A stretch of DNA of 64,000 nucleotides from Sporosarcina ureae (GCF_002109325.1 NZ_CP015348.1:2915501-2979500), one strand, 5' to 3'. Counted from the stretch's first letter, positions 19,020 through 27,941 are shown. The notes: generated by a model not told the origin, from the letters alone. Numbers and translations: made by a program.

Positions 19020-20432
19020 ATGGTAGTAGGAGATTTTCCAATTGAAGTAGACACGCTCGTAGTTGGTTCAGGTCCCGGAGGTTATGTTGCAGCAATTCGC
19101 GCAGCACAACTCGGTCAAAAAGTAACAATTGTAGAAAAAAATACAATCGGTGGCGTATGTTTAAACGTTGGTTGTATTCCTTCTAAAGCTATGATTTCTG
19201 TTGGACATCGTTTTGTGGCTGCTAAGAACTCTGATTCTATGGGAATTACTGCACAATCTGTCGAATTAGATTTCTCGAAAGCTCAGAAGTTTAAAGAGAG
19301 CGTTGTTTCCAAATTAACAGGTGGCGTATCAGGATTGTTAAAAGGTAATAATGTAGAGACAGTTGAAGGGGAAGCATATTTCGTAGATGCTAACACTGTA
19401 CGTGTCATGACAGATAAATCTGCACAAACGTATAAATTCAACAATGTCATTATCGCAACTGGTGCACGTCCAGTTGAAATTTCTTCTTTCAAATTTACTG
19501 ATCGCGTAATCAATTCTACTGGCGCTTTAAATTTAAAAGAATTGCCGAAAAAGCTTGTCGTTGTTGGTGGCGGTTATATCGGTACAGAACTAGGGTCAGC
19601 TTATGCGAATCTAGGTTCTGAAGTAACCATTCTTGAAGGTGCAGACGATATTCTTGCAGGTTTCGAGAAACAAATGACTCAAATCGTCAAAAAAGGCTTA
19701 AAGAAAAAAGGCGTTGAAGTAGTTGTTAAAGCATCTGCTAAGGGCGTTGAAGAAACAAAAGATGGCGTCGTAGTAACATACGAAGCTAAAGGTGAAGAAG
19801 TGAAAGTTGAAGCGGACTACGTTTTAGTAACTGTAGGTCGTCGTCCAAATACAGATGAAATCGGCTTGGAAGGTCTTGGCTTGAACATGACTGACCGTGG
19901 TTTGATCGAAGTGGACAAGCAGTGCCGCACAAACATCCCGAATGTATACGCAATCGGTGATATCGTAGCTGGACCACAGCTTGCACACAAAGCATCTTAT
20001 GAGGCGAAAATTGCAGCAGAAGCTATTTCTGGAGAAAAATCTGAAGTTGATTATATGGCTATTCCAGCTGTATGCTTCACAGATCCAGAACTTGCTACGG
20101 TTGGCTTAAACGAAAAGCAAGCAAAAGACGAAGGATACGATGTTGTGACTGGTAAATTCCCGTTTGCAGCAAACGGACGTGCTCTTTCATTGGATGCTAC
20201 AGAAGGTTTCGTGAAGCTTGTTGGCCGTAAAGAAGATGGCTTATTACTTGGTGCACAAATCGTTGGTGAAAATGCTTCTGATATGATTGCAGAGCTAGGA
20301 CTAGCGATTGAAGCGGGTATGACTCTTGAAGATATTTCTATGACGATCCATGCTCACCCTACTTTAGGTGAGATTTCCATGGAAGCAGCAGAAGTAGCTC
20401 TTGGTAAGCCGATTCATATGATGACGAAATAA
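19020..20432 (+). CDS. pdhD: Dihydrolipoamide dehydrogenase E3
   Basis: A 470-residue flavoprotein disulfide reductase. FAD motif '[17 protein letters not shown]' (about residues 15-31), redox cysteines in '[13 protein letters not shown]' (about 45-50), NAD motif '[19 protein letters not shown]' (about 181-199) and the C-terminal 'HAHPTLGE' with the active-site histidine. It reoxidises the lipoyl groups of PDH and, in Bacillus, also serves 2-oxoglutarate dehydrogenase. Last gene of the operon, followed by a strong terminator. Confidence 0.96.
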   Translation: MVVGDFPIEVDTLVVGSGPGGYVAAIRAAQLGQKVTIVEKNTIGGVCLNVGCIPSKAMISVGHRFVAAKNSDSMGITAQSVELDFSKAQKFKESVVSKLTGGVSGLLKGNNVETVEGEAYFVDANTVRVMTDKSAQTYKFNNVIIATGARPVEISSFKFTDRVINSTGALNLKELPKKLVVVGGGYIGTELGSAYANLGSEVTILEGADDILAGFEKQMTQIVKKGLKKKGVEVVVKASAKGVEETKDGVVVTYEAKGEEVKVEADYVLVTVGRRPNTDEIGLEGLGLNMTDRGLIEVDKQCRTNIPNVYAIGDIVAGPQLAHKASYEAKIAAEAISGEKSEVDYMAIPAVCFTDPELATVGLNEKQAKDEGYDVVTGKFPFAANGRALSLDATEGFVKLVGRKEDGLLLGAQIVGENASDMIAELGLAIEAGMTLEDISMTIHAHPTLGEISMEAAEVALGKPIHMMTK

Positions 20433-20449
20433 AACAACTAGAATTTAAC

Positions 20450-20485
20450 AGCCCATGGGAATATTTTTTCTCATGGGCTATTTTC
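20450..20485 (+). terminator. Terminator of pdhABCD
   Basis: AGCCCATG (20450-20457) pairs with CATGGGCT (20472-20479), followed by ATTTTC. Confidence 0.75.
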
Positions 20486-20513
20486 ATATTTTGAATTAAC
20501 TGGAGGTGTTGTC

Positions 20514-21473
20514 ATGTGGAAAACTAGAGTGACAGAACTATTTGGAATTCAATACCCGATTGTGCAAGGTGGTCTTGCGTATTTAGCGTATGCAGATCTT
20601 GCAGCTGCGGTTTCTGAAGCAGGAGGTCTTGGTCAAATAACAGCAATGAGTTTGCCATCTCCCGAAGCATTGAAAGAAGAAATCCGCCGTGTACGTCAAA
20701 AAACAACTAAACCATTCAGTGTGAATTTTGCCATTGGTAATCATGGAAGATCATATGAAGCGATGGTGGAAGCGGCACTAGAAGAAGATATTAATATTAT
20801 CTCGGTTACGGGTGGGAATCCCGCACCTTTATTTGAAATGTTAAAAGGAACTGACGTCAAGAAACTAGTGCTAGTAGCAGCCAGAAGACAAGCGCAAAAG
20901 GCTGAAGAAATTGGAGCTGACGCTGTCATAGCAGTTGGGCAAGAAGGCGGGGGACATTTAGGTCGTGATGATATTGGCACGATGGTATTAATTCCGAGGA
21001 TTGTAGATTCAGTCAGTATACCAGTAATAGGGTCAGGCGGCATTGGTGATGGGCGAGGCTGGATGGCAGCTCAAGCACTCGGAGCAGAGGGAATAGAGAT
21101 GGGTACACGTTTTATTGCGACGAAAGAATGTGTCGACGCGTCACCTGCTTATATAGAATCCCTTTTGGCGAGTAGCGAGCAAGATACAACGATCATTAAA
21201 CGTACAATCGGTGCGCCTGCACGTGCATTATCGAATGAATGGACTAAAAAGATTCTGCAGCTAGAAGCAGAAAACGCTGGTTATGAAGGATTAAAAACAT
21301 ATATTAGCGGTGAAGCCAATTGTAAGTTTATTCACGAAGGTTCGGAAGATCAAGGTTTCGGCTGGGGTGGCCAAGTAACCGGTATGATCGATGATGTACC
21401 TAGCGTAGCTGAATTGTTTGAACGAATGAAAAACGAAGCGACATCCATACGAGAAAAATGGAGTATCAGATAA
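20514..21473 (+). CDS. Nitronate monooxygenase-family flavoprotein (FabK-like TIM barrel)
   Basis: A 319-residue FMN-dependent TIM-barrel protein of the 2-nitropropane dioxygenase/FabK superfamily. Visible landmarks are the N-terminal 'YPIVQGGLAYLAYADLAAAVSEAGGLG' strand-helix, 'VGQEGGGHLGRDD' (catalytic-region glycine/histidine motif) and the FMN phosphate site 'GSGGIGDGRG'. Members either oxidise toxic alkyl nitronates or reduce enoyl-ACP. The 'GQEGGGHLG' form occurs in both, so the activity is left open; B. subtilis YrpB is a likely relative. It follows the pdh terminator with its own GGAGGTG and runs into yktA 12 bases later. It occupies the place of slp-speA in B. subtilis. Confidence 0.8.
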   Translation: MWKTRVTELFGIQYPIVQGGLAYLAYADLAAAVSEAGGLGQITAMSLPSPEALKEEIRRVRQKTTKPFSVNFAIGNHGRSYEAMVEAALEEDINIISVTGGNPAPLFEMLKGTDVKKLVLVAARRQAQKAEEIGADAVIAVGQEGGGHLGRDDIGTMVLIPRIVDSVSIPVIGSGGIGDGRGWMAAQALGAEGIEMGTRFIATKECVDASPAYIESLLASSEQDTTIIKRTIGAPARALSNEWTKKILQLEAENAGYEGLKTYISGEANCKFIHEGSEDQGFGWGGQVTGMIDDVPSVAELFERMKNEATSIREKWSIR

Positions 21474-21485
21474 GGAGAGAAATAG

Positions 21486-21764
21486 ATGGCAGGTTATCAA
21501 TATCCGCTACGCGCGGAATGGTCGACAGAAGAAATTGTAAAGGTGATCGACTTTTTTACCAAAGTAGAGCAAGCATACGAATCAACAATCGAGCGAGACG
21601 AATTCATGAGGTATTACCGTGGCTTTAAAAGTGTAGTGCCATCCATGGCAGAAGAAAAAACGCTGTGCAAAGAATTCGAGGAAAGTAGTAGCTATGTAGC
21701 ATTCCGCGTAGTAAAAGCAGCAAAAGAAAGTCAGCCAGGGGAACTACTCAAGGTGAAAAAATAA
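21486..21764 (+). CDS. yktA: UPF0223 family protein YktA
   Basis: A 92-residue cytoplasmic protein of the UPF0223 family. 'YQYPLRAEWSTEEIVKVIDFF' and 'RYYRGFKSVVPSMAEEKTLCKEFEE' match the YktA pattern. No enzyme motif or membrane segment is seen; the function is unknown. ATG 21486 lies 12 bases after the flavoprotein stop with GGAGAG upstream, so the two are co-transcribed. Position downstream of pdhD agrees with B. subtilis. Confidence 0.85.
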   Translation: MAGYQYPLRAEWSTEEIVKVIDFFTKVEQAYESTIERDEFMRYYRGFKSVVPSMAEEKTLCKEFEESSSYVAFRVVKAAKESQPGELLKVKK

Positions 21765-21980
21765 CAAAATCGCACTTATAGTGAGCGGTCCTCACGAGTA
21801 ATTACTATGTACACGATGGATTGAAAATGAGAGAAACGTAAAAAAGTACATTTTGAATAGTCACTAGTCTTGGAGTTGTTTTAGAAGTCATTATTTTAAA
21901 TGGCTATCTAGGACAGCTTCTTTTTTGGGTTTCAGTGGGTAGATAAAGGATGACGATAGAAAAGTGACGGCTAAGCGTGT
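21765..21980. other. Intergenic region between yktA and the repeat copy
   Basis: No gene seen. AGAAG near 21881 can pair with CTTCT near 21917, followed by TTTTT, a weak candidate terminator for yktA. The rest shows nothing recognisable. Confidence 0.35.
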
Positions 21981-22102
21981 TGAGTAGGGATTTGTGCTCC
22001 TAACGCTTCGCTTTTACTCGCAAAAGCCGTTCTCCGTAACGGCTCTTCCCGCGGGCCCATGGAAAAGCGTCCTCCAACTGGAGCTTCCATCCCTCCTACT
22101 CA
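21981..22102 (+). repeat. Dispersed intergenic palindromic repeat, copy 1
   Basis: One of three copies in the window (others at 52802-52921, inverted, and 63258-63392). The outer ends TGAGTAGGGAT and ATCCCTCCTACTCA are inverted. Inside, small hairpins follow one another: GCTTTT/AAAAGC, GCCGTT/AACGGC and CTCCA/TGGAG. The core TTTTACTCGCAAAAGC is identical in all three. GC-rich relative to the flanks. No ORF is conserved. Confidence 0.75.
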
Positions 22103-22151
22103 CAAACTCACTTACTACTTCGAAGTCTTTGACTTTGAACTTTCACTCATA

Positions 22152-22186
22152 TAAAAAAGATGCCCACTATAACTTCAGGGGCATCT
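22152..22186 (-). terminator. Terminator of yktB
   Basis: AGATGCCC (22159-22166) pairs with GGGCATCT (22179-22186). On the minus strand TTTTTT follows. Confidence 0.75.
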
Positions 22187-22207
22187 CTAATTTACTGTAA
22201 TATTTTT

Positions 22208-22840
22208 TCAATCAAAAGAATGAATAACTACATCATAAACAGGCAATAACTTCGTGAACGTATCTTCTGCATACTCGTAAAATTGCTCCTCATTTAGCTT
22301 TGCCGCTTCTTCTTGTGGTAGATGGCGACCAACTAAAAACTCTGCCTTTTTCACCGTTTGCAGACGATCCAATAACTTCTCAAGGCCTTCGTTACCTACT
22401 TCGCTAATACGCTCGGCATCAGGTTTCATGTGATCTCCTGATACCACAAAATCATCAGGTAAAGAAGTTAGTACGTTCAAGTTCTTTTCTAAACGTTCAG
22501 CAATCCCTTTTTTATCGGGATTTTCATAAATAATTGCAAGCACGATGAATAAATGAGTGCCCCATAAGCCAATCTGAAAGTGAGGTAACGCTTTATAACC
22601 TCTCTTAGCAGGAGCGAATGCCACCCAGCTATCTCGTGGCGGATTTACAGTTCGTCTTGCGTGTTTTGCAACATGTGGAAAAAACTCACCCGTACCGTGT
22701 GCGGAAAGGCGGTGTGCAAAATGATTTCCTAAATCTTTGAACTTAGGTTGTATCTTTTCTTGCAAAGCTTTCATGCGATTATCCAAGCCATCAATGGTAA
22801 AAACATCGAAATCATTTGATGACCAATAAGACTGAATCAA
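22208..22840 (-). CDS. yktB: UPF0637 (DUF1054) family protein YktB
   Basis: A 210-residue soluble protein of the UPF0637/DUF1054 family, recognised from 'RDSWVAFAPAKRGYKALPHFQIGLWGTHLF' and 'KKAEFLVGRHLP'. Structures of the family exist but no activity is established. It starts with TTG at 22840 behind GGAGGAGA. It is inverted relative to yktA, whereas the B. subtilis genes are neighbours. The repeat copy at 21981-22102 lies between them. Confidence 0.85.
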   Translation of the reverse strand: MIQSYWSSNDFDVFTIDGLDNRMKALQEKIQPKFKDLGNHFAHRLSAHGTGEFFPHVAKHARRTVNPPRDSWVAFAPAKRGYKALPHFQIGLWGTHLFIVLAIIYENPDKKGIAERLEKNLNVLTSLPDDFVVSGDHMKPDAERISEVGNEGLEKLLDRLQTVKKAEFLVGRHLPQEEAAKLNEEQFYEYAEDTFTKLLPVYDVVIHSFD

Positions 22841-22997
22841 GAAAATCTCCTCCAGTTTGTAGTGACTACGTTTATCTTATCAGTAAACGGGGAATAATTT
22901 AAAATAACAAGGCTTCTAACCAATAGGAGTCGGAATTTTCGCATATCTTATTATAAGACGGTTAGAGTCAAATATTAACTTAAAAGGGGTGCTACTT

Positions 22998-23198
22998 ATG
23001 AAACAGGTCGTTCATTTTATCCGAAAAGAAGATGTTGAGAGAGAATATGTGAGAACTTTACAATTGGAATTGGATTATGAATTAGCTACTCTATACGATG
23101 CCCTGCAAGATCAAGACACGGTTCAAGTTGATAAAAGTAAACTAAGGTTAAGTGAAATTCACAACGAATTGGAGACGCTGAATGTTTTCTCGATGTAA
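22998..23198 (+). CDS. Small conserved-position protein (YkzI-like by synteny)
   Basis: A 66-residue acidic, helical protein ('EDVEREYVRTLQLELDYELATLYDAL', then 'LSEIHNELETLNVFSM'), probably a short coiled coil without membrane segment. The ATG at 22998 is preferred over GTG 22989 because AAAGGGG precedes it. B. subtilis has the small gene ykzI between yktB and suhB; this gene has the same place, but I cannot confirm sequence homology. Function unknown. Confidence 0.6.
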   Translation: MKQVVHFIRKEDVEREYVRTLQLELDYELATLYDALQDQDTVQVDKSKLRLSEIHNELETLNVFSM

Positions 23199-23212
23199 GT
23201 ATGACTTATGCA

Positions 23213-23268
23213 AAAGACATCCCCATTTACTTCAGATTTGAAGAAAATGTGACGGGGTGTCTTTTTAC
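23213..23268 (+). terminator. Terminator of the small gene at 22998
   Basis: AAAAGACATCCCC pairs with GGGGTGTCTTTTT across a long, partly structured loop, followed by a T run. Confidence 0.7.
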
Positions 23269-23351
23269 TTAATACCCTGTAACCGTTATCTCTTTTGTTC
23301 CGTTACCTCTGTGTTATACTAGCACTAGTCGGAATGGGAAGAGGTGGCAGA

Positions 23352-24143
23352 ATGAATCTTAATGCGATAGATCGATATGCAAAATCGTTAATCAAAGAGG
23401 CTGGCCACAAAATACGAGTGTCTTTTTTTAGTACAATTGACATCGATTCAAAGGCAGACGCTAATGATTTGGTTACCAATATCGATAGGGAAGTGGAAAG
23501 CTTTTTTATTGAACGGGTAAGACAAGATTTTCCGGAGCATAAAATGGTTTCAGAAGAGGGATTTGGAGATAAGATTTCTTCGCTTGACGGAGTAGTCTGG
23601 TTCTTGGATCCAATTGACGGAACGATGAATTTTATCCATCAAAGAAGAAACTTTGCGATTTCATTGGGGATTTATGTAGACGGCGTGGGGATGCTGGGCT
23701 ACATATATGATGTAATGCGGGATGAGTTATACCATGCGGCGAAAGATGAGGGGGCTTATTTTAATGATGAGCGACTTCCGCAGCTGGAAATCACACCACT
23801 TGAAGAAGCAATTATTGGTATCAATGCTAGTTGGGTTGCGCCAAATGAACGAGTGGAAAATGAAAAAATAATCGAACTTATCACTCGTTGTCGTGGAACG
23901 CGATCATACGGTTCAGCGGCGATTGAGCTAGCATATGTATCATCTGGAAGAATTGACGCGTATATATCTATGCGACTAGCGCCTTGGGATATTGCTGGAG
24001 GGATCGTCATTGCACAAGAAGTAGGAGCTGTGGCGACGAATTTAGAGGGCGAAAACCCACATCTTCTTGGATCTGACACATTTATTGTCACACGTCCAGG
24101 ATTGCATGAGGAGATTTTATCGAAATACATCCGACTAAAATAA
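23352..24143 (+). CDS. suhB: Inositol monophosphatase family protein SuhB (YktC)
   Basis: A 263-residue magnesium-dependent phosphatase. Metal motifs: 'VSEEGFG' (E of motif 1, about 70), 'WFLDPIDGTMNF' (DPIDGT, about 88) and 'APWDIAGG' (WDxAG, about 210). It hydrolyses inositol-1-phosphate and related phosphates in the cytoplasm. The ATG at 23352 follows GAAGAGGTGG; a longer reading to 23295 adds a hydrophobic stretch that is really promoter DNA. TGTTATACT at about 23311 is a good extended -10. Confidence 0.92.
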   Translation: MNLNAIDRYAKSLIKEAGHKIRVSFFSTIDIDSKADANDLVTNIDREVESFFIERVRQDFPEHKMVSEEGFGDKISSLDGVVWFLDPIDGTMNFIHQRRNFAISLGIYVDGVGMLGYIYDVMRDELYHAAKDEGAYFNDERLPQLEITPLEEAIIGINASWVAPNERVENEKIIELITRCRGTRSYGSAAIELAYVSSGRIDAYISMRLAPWDIAGGIVIAQEVGAVATNLEGENPHLLGSDTFIVTRPGLHEEILSKYIRLK

Positions 24144-24144
24144 A

Positions 24145-24193
24145 AAAGGGGCTGTTTGTTAAACCTAAGTGGTTTAATGTACAGTCCCTTTAA
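24145..24193. terminator. Bidirectional terminator between suhB and ylaF
   Basis: AAAGGGGCTGT...TTAAACC pairs with GGTTTAA...ACAGTCCCTTT in a two-part stem, with A and T runs on the two sides. The genes are convergent. Confidence 0.7.
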
Positions 24194-24198
24194 GCTGT

Positions 24199-24384
24199 TT
24201 AAAGCGTGCCTTCCCTACGCATACGTGCTTTTGTTTTGAATCCGTTACCCATTATTAAAATTAGAGCGACAATGGCCAGAATGACAACTAGTATGCTACG
24301 CATACCTACTCCGACACCTATTGCAGACATGGAAAGTACGGCGCCCAGTGAATAAATTACGAAAATCCACTTAATGTCTTTCAA
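24199..24384 (-). CDS. ylaF: YlaF family membrane protein (DUF5325)
   Basis: A 61-residue protein with two hydrophobic helices (about 5-24 and 28-46) and a basic tail 'GFKTKARMRREG', topology probably with the tail inside. It matches the YlaF pattern, including 'MKDIKW' at the start and GFKTK near the end. It starts with TTG 24384 behind GGAGGG. It is divergent from typA as in the yla region of B. subtilis. Function unknown. Confidence 0.8.
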   Translation of the reverse strand: MKDIKWIFVIYSLGAVLSMSAIGVGVGMRSILVVILAIVALILIMGNGFKTKARMRREGTL

Positions 24385-24432
24385 AAAAATCCCTCCATAT
24401 AATTTAAAATGTTATTTAATTGAACTATCTTG

Positions 24433-24441
24433 TGCTATAAT
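24433..24441 (+). promoter_or_regulatory. Extended -10 promoter of typA
   Basis: TGC followed by TATAAT, 44 bases before the typA start. No good -35 at 17 bases; the TGn extension can compensate. Confidence 0.5.
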
Positions 24442-24484
24442 AACACAGTTGAACATCTGAAATAAAGATAAACGGAGTGAAAAA

Positions 24485-26326
24485 ATGACAAACGAACGTA
24501 CTGATCTTAGAAATATTGCAATTATTGCCCACGTAGACCATGGTAAAACGACATTAGTCGATCAATTACTTAAACAATCCGGTATTTTCCGTTCGAACGA
24601 GCACGTTGATGACCGCGCAATGGACTCAAACGAATTAGAGCGTGAGCGAGGAATTACGATTCTAGCTAAAAACACGGCTATTGAATATAATGACACAAAA
24701 ATCAACATCTTGGATACACCAGGTCACGCTGACTTTGGTGGCGAAGTAGAACGAATCTTGCGCATGGTTGATGGCGTAATTTTAGTTGTTGACGCATTCG
24801 AAGGCTGTATGCCACAAACTCGTTTCGTATTGAAAAAAGCTTTGGAAACAAACTTGAAGCCAATTGTTGTTGTAAATAAAATTGACCGTGAGTTTGCAAG
24901 ACCAGAAGAAGTAGTAGACGAAGTACTTGAATTATTCATTGAGCTTGATGCAAATGATGAGCAATTGGAATTCCCAGTTGTTTATGCTTCAGGATTCAAC
25001 GGTACAGCAAGTCTTTCTCCTGATCCTGAAACACAAGAAGACACATTACGTGTTCTTTATGAGTCAATTCTTAAAAACATTCCATCACCAATCGACAATC
25101 GTGACGAACCACTTCAGTTCCAAGTATCACTACTTGATTACAACGACTATGTTGGTCGTATCGGAATCGGTCGTATTTTCCGTGGAACGATGAAAGTTGG
25201 AGAGTCAGTTGCTGTTCTTAAGCGTGATGGTTCTGTAAAGACTTTGCGTGTAACAAAATTATACGGATTCATGGGCTTGAAAAGAGTCGAAGTACAAGAA
25301 GCATATTCTGGTGACTTGGTAGCTGTTTCTGGAATGGGCGATATTGATGTCGGCGAGACAGTATGTCCAACTGATCATCAAGAAGCACTTCCTGAGCTTC
25401 ATATTGATGAGCCGACACTGCAAATGCGTTTCCTAGTGAACAACAGTCCATTCGCAGGCCGCGAAGGTAAATGGGTAACGGCACGTAAGATTCAAGAACG
25501 TTTGGATCAACAGCTTGAGACTGATGTTTCATTGCGAGTAGAACCAACAGATTCTCCGGACGAATGGATTGTATCTGGACGTGGAGAACTTCACTTGTCT
25601 ATTCTCATTGAAAACATGCGTCGTGAAGGATTCGAACTTCAAGTGTCCAAACCTCAAGTAATCATCCGTGAAATCGATGGTAAGCGTAGCGAGCCTTATG
25701 AGCGCGTTCAAATTGATGTACCGGAAGAACACACTGGATCTATCATCGAATCTATCGGTGAGCGTAAAGGTGAAATGTTGGATATGATCAATAACGGTAA
25801 CGGACAAGTGCGTTTAATCTTCTTGGTACCGGCTCGTGGATTGATTGGTTACACTACAGATTTCCTTACGTTAACACGTGGATATGGAATCCTGAACCAC
25901 ACGTTTGATAGCTATAAGCCAGTCACTACAGGTAAAATCGGTGGCAGACGTCACGGTGTTCTAGTTTCAATGGAGAACGGTACTGTAACGGGTTACGGTG
26001 TAATGCAATTAGAAGACCGCGGAACTATGTTTGTAGAAACAGGAGCGGAAATCTATGCAGGTATGGTAGTTGGAGAAAGTAATCGTGATAGCGACTTGAC
26101 AATCAACTTAACGAAAATCAAGCACGCTACTAACGTTCGTTCTGCTACGAAAGACCAAACAGTTACAACGAAAAAACCACGTATTTTATCGCTTGAAGAA
26201 GCACTACAATACATTGGTGATGACGAGTACTGTGAAGTTACACCACAAACAATTCGTTTGCGCAAGAAAGTTCTCGATAAGAGTGAACGCGAACGTGTAA
26301 ACAAAAAGAAAAAACTTGGCGAATAA
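24485..26326 (+). CDS. typA: Translational GTPase TypA/BipA
   Basis: A 613-residue ribosome-associated GTPase of the EF-G family. G1 is 'AHVDHGKTTL' (about 15-24), switch II region 'DTPGHADFGG' (about 78-87), G4 'NKID' (about 131). These are followed by EF-G domains II, III and V and the BipA C-terminal domain ('RKKVLDKSERER' tail). It assists 50S assembly and growth under cold or other stress. ATG 24485 follows CGGAGTG. Transcribed with ylaH, whose start is 25 bases downstream. Confidence 0.95.
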   Translation: MTNERTDLRNIAIIAHVDHGKTTLVDQLLKQSGIFRSNEHVDDRAMDSNELERERGITILAKNTAIEYNDTKINILDTPGHADFGGEVERILRMVDGVILVVDAFEGCMPQTRFVLKKALETNLKPIVVVNKIDREFARPEEVVDEVLELFIELDANDEQLEFPVVYASGFNGTASLSPDPETQEDTLRVLYESILKNIPSPIDNRDEPLQFQVSLLDYNDYVGRIGIGRIFRGTMKVGESVAVLKRDGSVKTLRVTKLYGFMGLKRVEVQEAYSGDLVAVSGMGDIDVGETVCPTDHQEALPELHIDEPTLQMRFLVNNSPFAGREGKWVTARKIQERLDQQLETDVSLRVEPTDSPDEWIVSGRGELHLSILIENMRREGFELQVSKPQVIIREIDGKRSEPYERVQIDVPEEHTGSIIESIGERKGEMLDMINNGNGQVRLIFLVPARGLIGYTTDFLTLTRGYGILNHTFDSYKPVTTGKIGGRRHGVLVSMENGTVTGYGVMQLEDRGTMFVETGAEIYAGMVVGESNRDSDLTINLTKIKHATNVRSATKDQTVTTKKPRILSLEEALQYIGDDEYCEVTPQTIRLRKKVLDKSERERVNKKKKLGE

Positions 26327-26350
26327 TATAAATAGAAGGGGATGTATGAA

Positions 26351-26686
26351 ATGAGAGTAGAGGATTCAGAAATGGTCTATAATCGAATGTCGGGCACTGC
26401 GCGCATGATCTATGAATTTGCGCCGAGTTTCTCGGCTGCCGGCTATATTCTGTTCGCCCTCGTTTTCATCATGTCTGCTATTGTGTATAAGCTTGGATTT
26501 GCGAGAAAGATCAGTTTTTGGCAGAACTTTATCATATATGCATTCCTCTTTATAGGATGCTTAATATTGACATTTTTAGCCTTCTTCCTTCCTATCGTGG
26601 AAGGACTGTTCGTAGCTGCTGCCATTCTCATTATCTATCGAGTTCGTCGCATGAATGAACACAAAAAAGACTCCGTTACTCAGTAA
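26351..26686 (+). CDS. ylaH: YlaH-like membrane protein
   Basis: A 111-residue protein with three predicted helices (about 20-38, 48-68, 73-93). The conserved phrase 'VYKLGFARKISFWQNFIIY' and 'FLAFFLPIVEGLFVAAAILIIYR' identify the YlaH family. ATG 26351 fits the ribosome site GAAGGGG; the ATG at 26342 touches that site. Its last codons form the left arm of the terminator. Function unknown. Confidence 0.85.
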   Translation: MRVEDSEMVYNRMSGTARMIYEFAPSFSAAGYILFALVFIMSAIVYKLGFARKISFWQNFIIYAFLFIGCLILTFLAFFLPIVEGLFVAAAILIIYRVRRMNEHKKDSVTQ

Positions 26687-26698
26687 CGGAGTCTTTTT
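26664..26698. terminator. Bidirectional terminator of ylaH and ylaI
   Basis: AAAAAGACTCCGTTACT (26664-26680) pairs perfectly with its complement (26682-26698) across a one-base C, a 17-pair stem. It includes the ylaH stop codon. Confidence 0.9.
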
Positions 26699-26704
26699 AT
26701 ATGA

Positions 26705-26908
26705 TTAAAAATCTTTTTCTGTAAGATGTGAGCTGCGATAAAAAACAAAGTTACCGGTTGCAATTCGTTTCTCTGTCAAATCGCTAATCCGCTCCCTGCA
26801 AGTAGGGCACATATACGTATGAATAGGCCGATTTCTCAGTTTCTTAGCAAGTGGATTATCATCTTCTAAATGATCGATTTCGTCACAAAGGACACATTTA
26901 ACGCGCAT
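26705..26908 (-). CDS. ylaI: YlaI family zinc-ribbon-like protein (DUF2197)
   Basis: A 67-residue protein with two CxxC knuckles, 'KCVLCDEID' (residues 4-7) and 'YMCPTCRERI' (about 33-36), separated by 'NRPIHT'. A single zinc site is likely. ATG 26908 follows GGAGAGG; the longer reading to 27133 crosses ylaL and has no start signal. It follows ylaL by 13 bases on the same strand. Function unknown. Confidence 0.85.
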   Translation of the reverse strand: MRVKCVLCDEIDHLEDDNPLAKKLRNRPIHTYMCPTCRERISDLTEKRIATGNFVFYRSSHLTEKDF

Positions 26909-26921
26909 TCGATCCTCTCCT

Positions 26922-27419
26922 TCAATCCACTTGGATCGCTTGAACATGACGGATCGGAGAATCTTCATTCGAACCGTCTTTAAACAGTACATGTACAGGA
27001 CCATCTTCTCGAAGAGGTTTACCTTTATGACTGAATTTGAATATAATGTTGGCTGCTTCCTCAAGTGGATACGTGTATTTATCATCTTCCGTAATAAGCG
27101 TAAATGTTGTAGCGTTTGCTGATGGAACCGCATTGTGTATGAATGGTTTTAATATAATACCAAAGCTACTAGATAACATTTTATCTTTTTCATAACGCTT
27201 TTCACTTTTTAATGTAGGTGGTTGAATGGCACCTTCCATAATCTCTCTAGACCAGTGTTTACCCATTTTCTCTTTATACTCTTCCATTTCATCTTTCTCG
27301 ACAAATTCCTCAGTGAAGAATTCATCCAGATCGATACGTCGATCATCAAATATCCAAACAGTTGGATCCAGTGTGATTGCATGTTTTACATTTCCGGTAA
27401 TCGGTATAATAAGTTCCAA
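26922..27419 (-). CDS. ylaL: Conserved cytoplasmic protein, YlaL-like by position
   Basis: A 165-residue soluble protein: 'MELIIPITGNVKHAITLDPTVWIFDDRRIDL' at the start, an acidic helix ('FVEKDEMEEYKEKMGKHW'), and a C-terminal beta-rich half ending in 'PIRHVQAIQVD'. No catalytic motif stands out. It starts with TTG 27419 behind GGGGGAAG and lies between ylaI and ylaN as B. subtilis ylaL does; I assign the symbol from that position more than from sequence recall. Confidence 0.65.
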   Translation of the reverse strand: MELIIPITGNVKHAITLDPTVWIFDDRRIDLDEFFTEEFVEKDEMEEYKEKMGKHWSREIMEGAIQPPTLKSEKRYEKDKMLSSSFGIILKPFIHNAVPSANATTFTLITEDDKYTYPLEEAANIIFKFSHKGKPLREDGPVHVLFKDGSNEDSPIRHVQAIQVD

Positions 27420-27520
27420 AATACTTCCCCCTCATTCCATAGTCACTAGAGTAAGTATACCTTTTCATAGAAGAAGTGAAAAGGATTTCATTTCAGTTCA
27501 TATTTTTCATTGGGTAACAC

Positions 27521-27549
27521 TTGCATTTTGCAAGAGCAAAAGATACAAT
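27521..27549 (+). promoter_or_regulatory. SigA promoter of ylaN
   Basis: TTGCAT, 17-base spacer, TACAAT, 48 bases before the ylaN start. Confidence 0.6.
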
Positions 27550-27596
27550 TTAATCATTAACACCTTGCGGGAATAATGAATAATGGGGGCGTCTCC

Positions 27597-27878
27597 ATGG
27601 ATATAGAAGTTCAAGATACGTATAAAGAACAAGCCATGAAACAATTGCAAATTGATGCGGATAAAATTGCAAAACTGATCAAAGTTCAAATGGATAATTT
27701 AACGATGCCGCAATGCCCACTATATGAGGAAGTGCTTGATACGCAAATGTACGGGTTATCCCGTGAGATTGATTTTGCTGTAAAGCTTGGTTTAGTCGAA
27801 CAAGACAAAGGCCGTGAAATAATCTCTGTACTGGAAAAAGAGTTAAATATCTTACATGAACTGTATACAAATAAATAA
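27597..27878 (+). CDS. ylaN: YlaN family iron-related regulator (UPF0358)
   Basis: A 93-residue helical protein. '[19 protein letters not shown]' and '[16 protein letters not shown]' are nearly invariant in the YlaN family. In S. aureus and B. subtilis YlaN is needed under iron limitation and has been linked to iron-sulfur cluster supply and to the regulator Fur. ATG 27597 follows GGGGGCG; seven codons upstream of it have no ribosome site. It has its own promoter and terminator, so it is a single-gene unit ahead of ftsW. Confidence 0.9.
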   Translation: MDIEVQDTYKEQAMKQLQIDADKIAKLIKVQMDNLTMPQCPLYEEVLDTQMYGLSREIDFAVKLGLVEQDKGREIISVLEKELNILHELYTNK

Positions 27879-27885
27879 ATGGAAG

Positions 27886-27916
27886 ACTCAAACTACTCCA
27901 ACGGTTTGAGTTTTTT
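27886..27916 (+). terminator. Terminator of ylaN
   Basis: ACTCAAAC (27886-27893) pairs with GTTTGAGT (27904-27911), followed by TTTTTT. Confidence 0.85.
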
Positions 27917-27941
27917 ATTTAGGACGATGAGGTACTAACAA

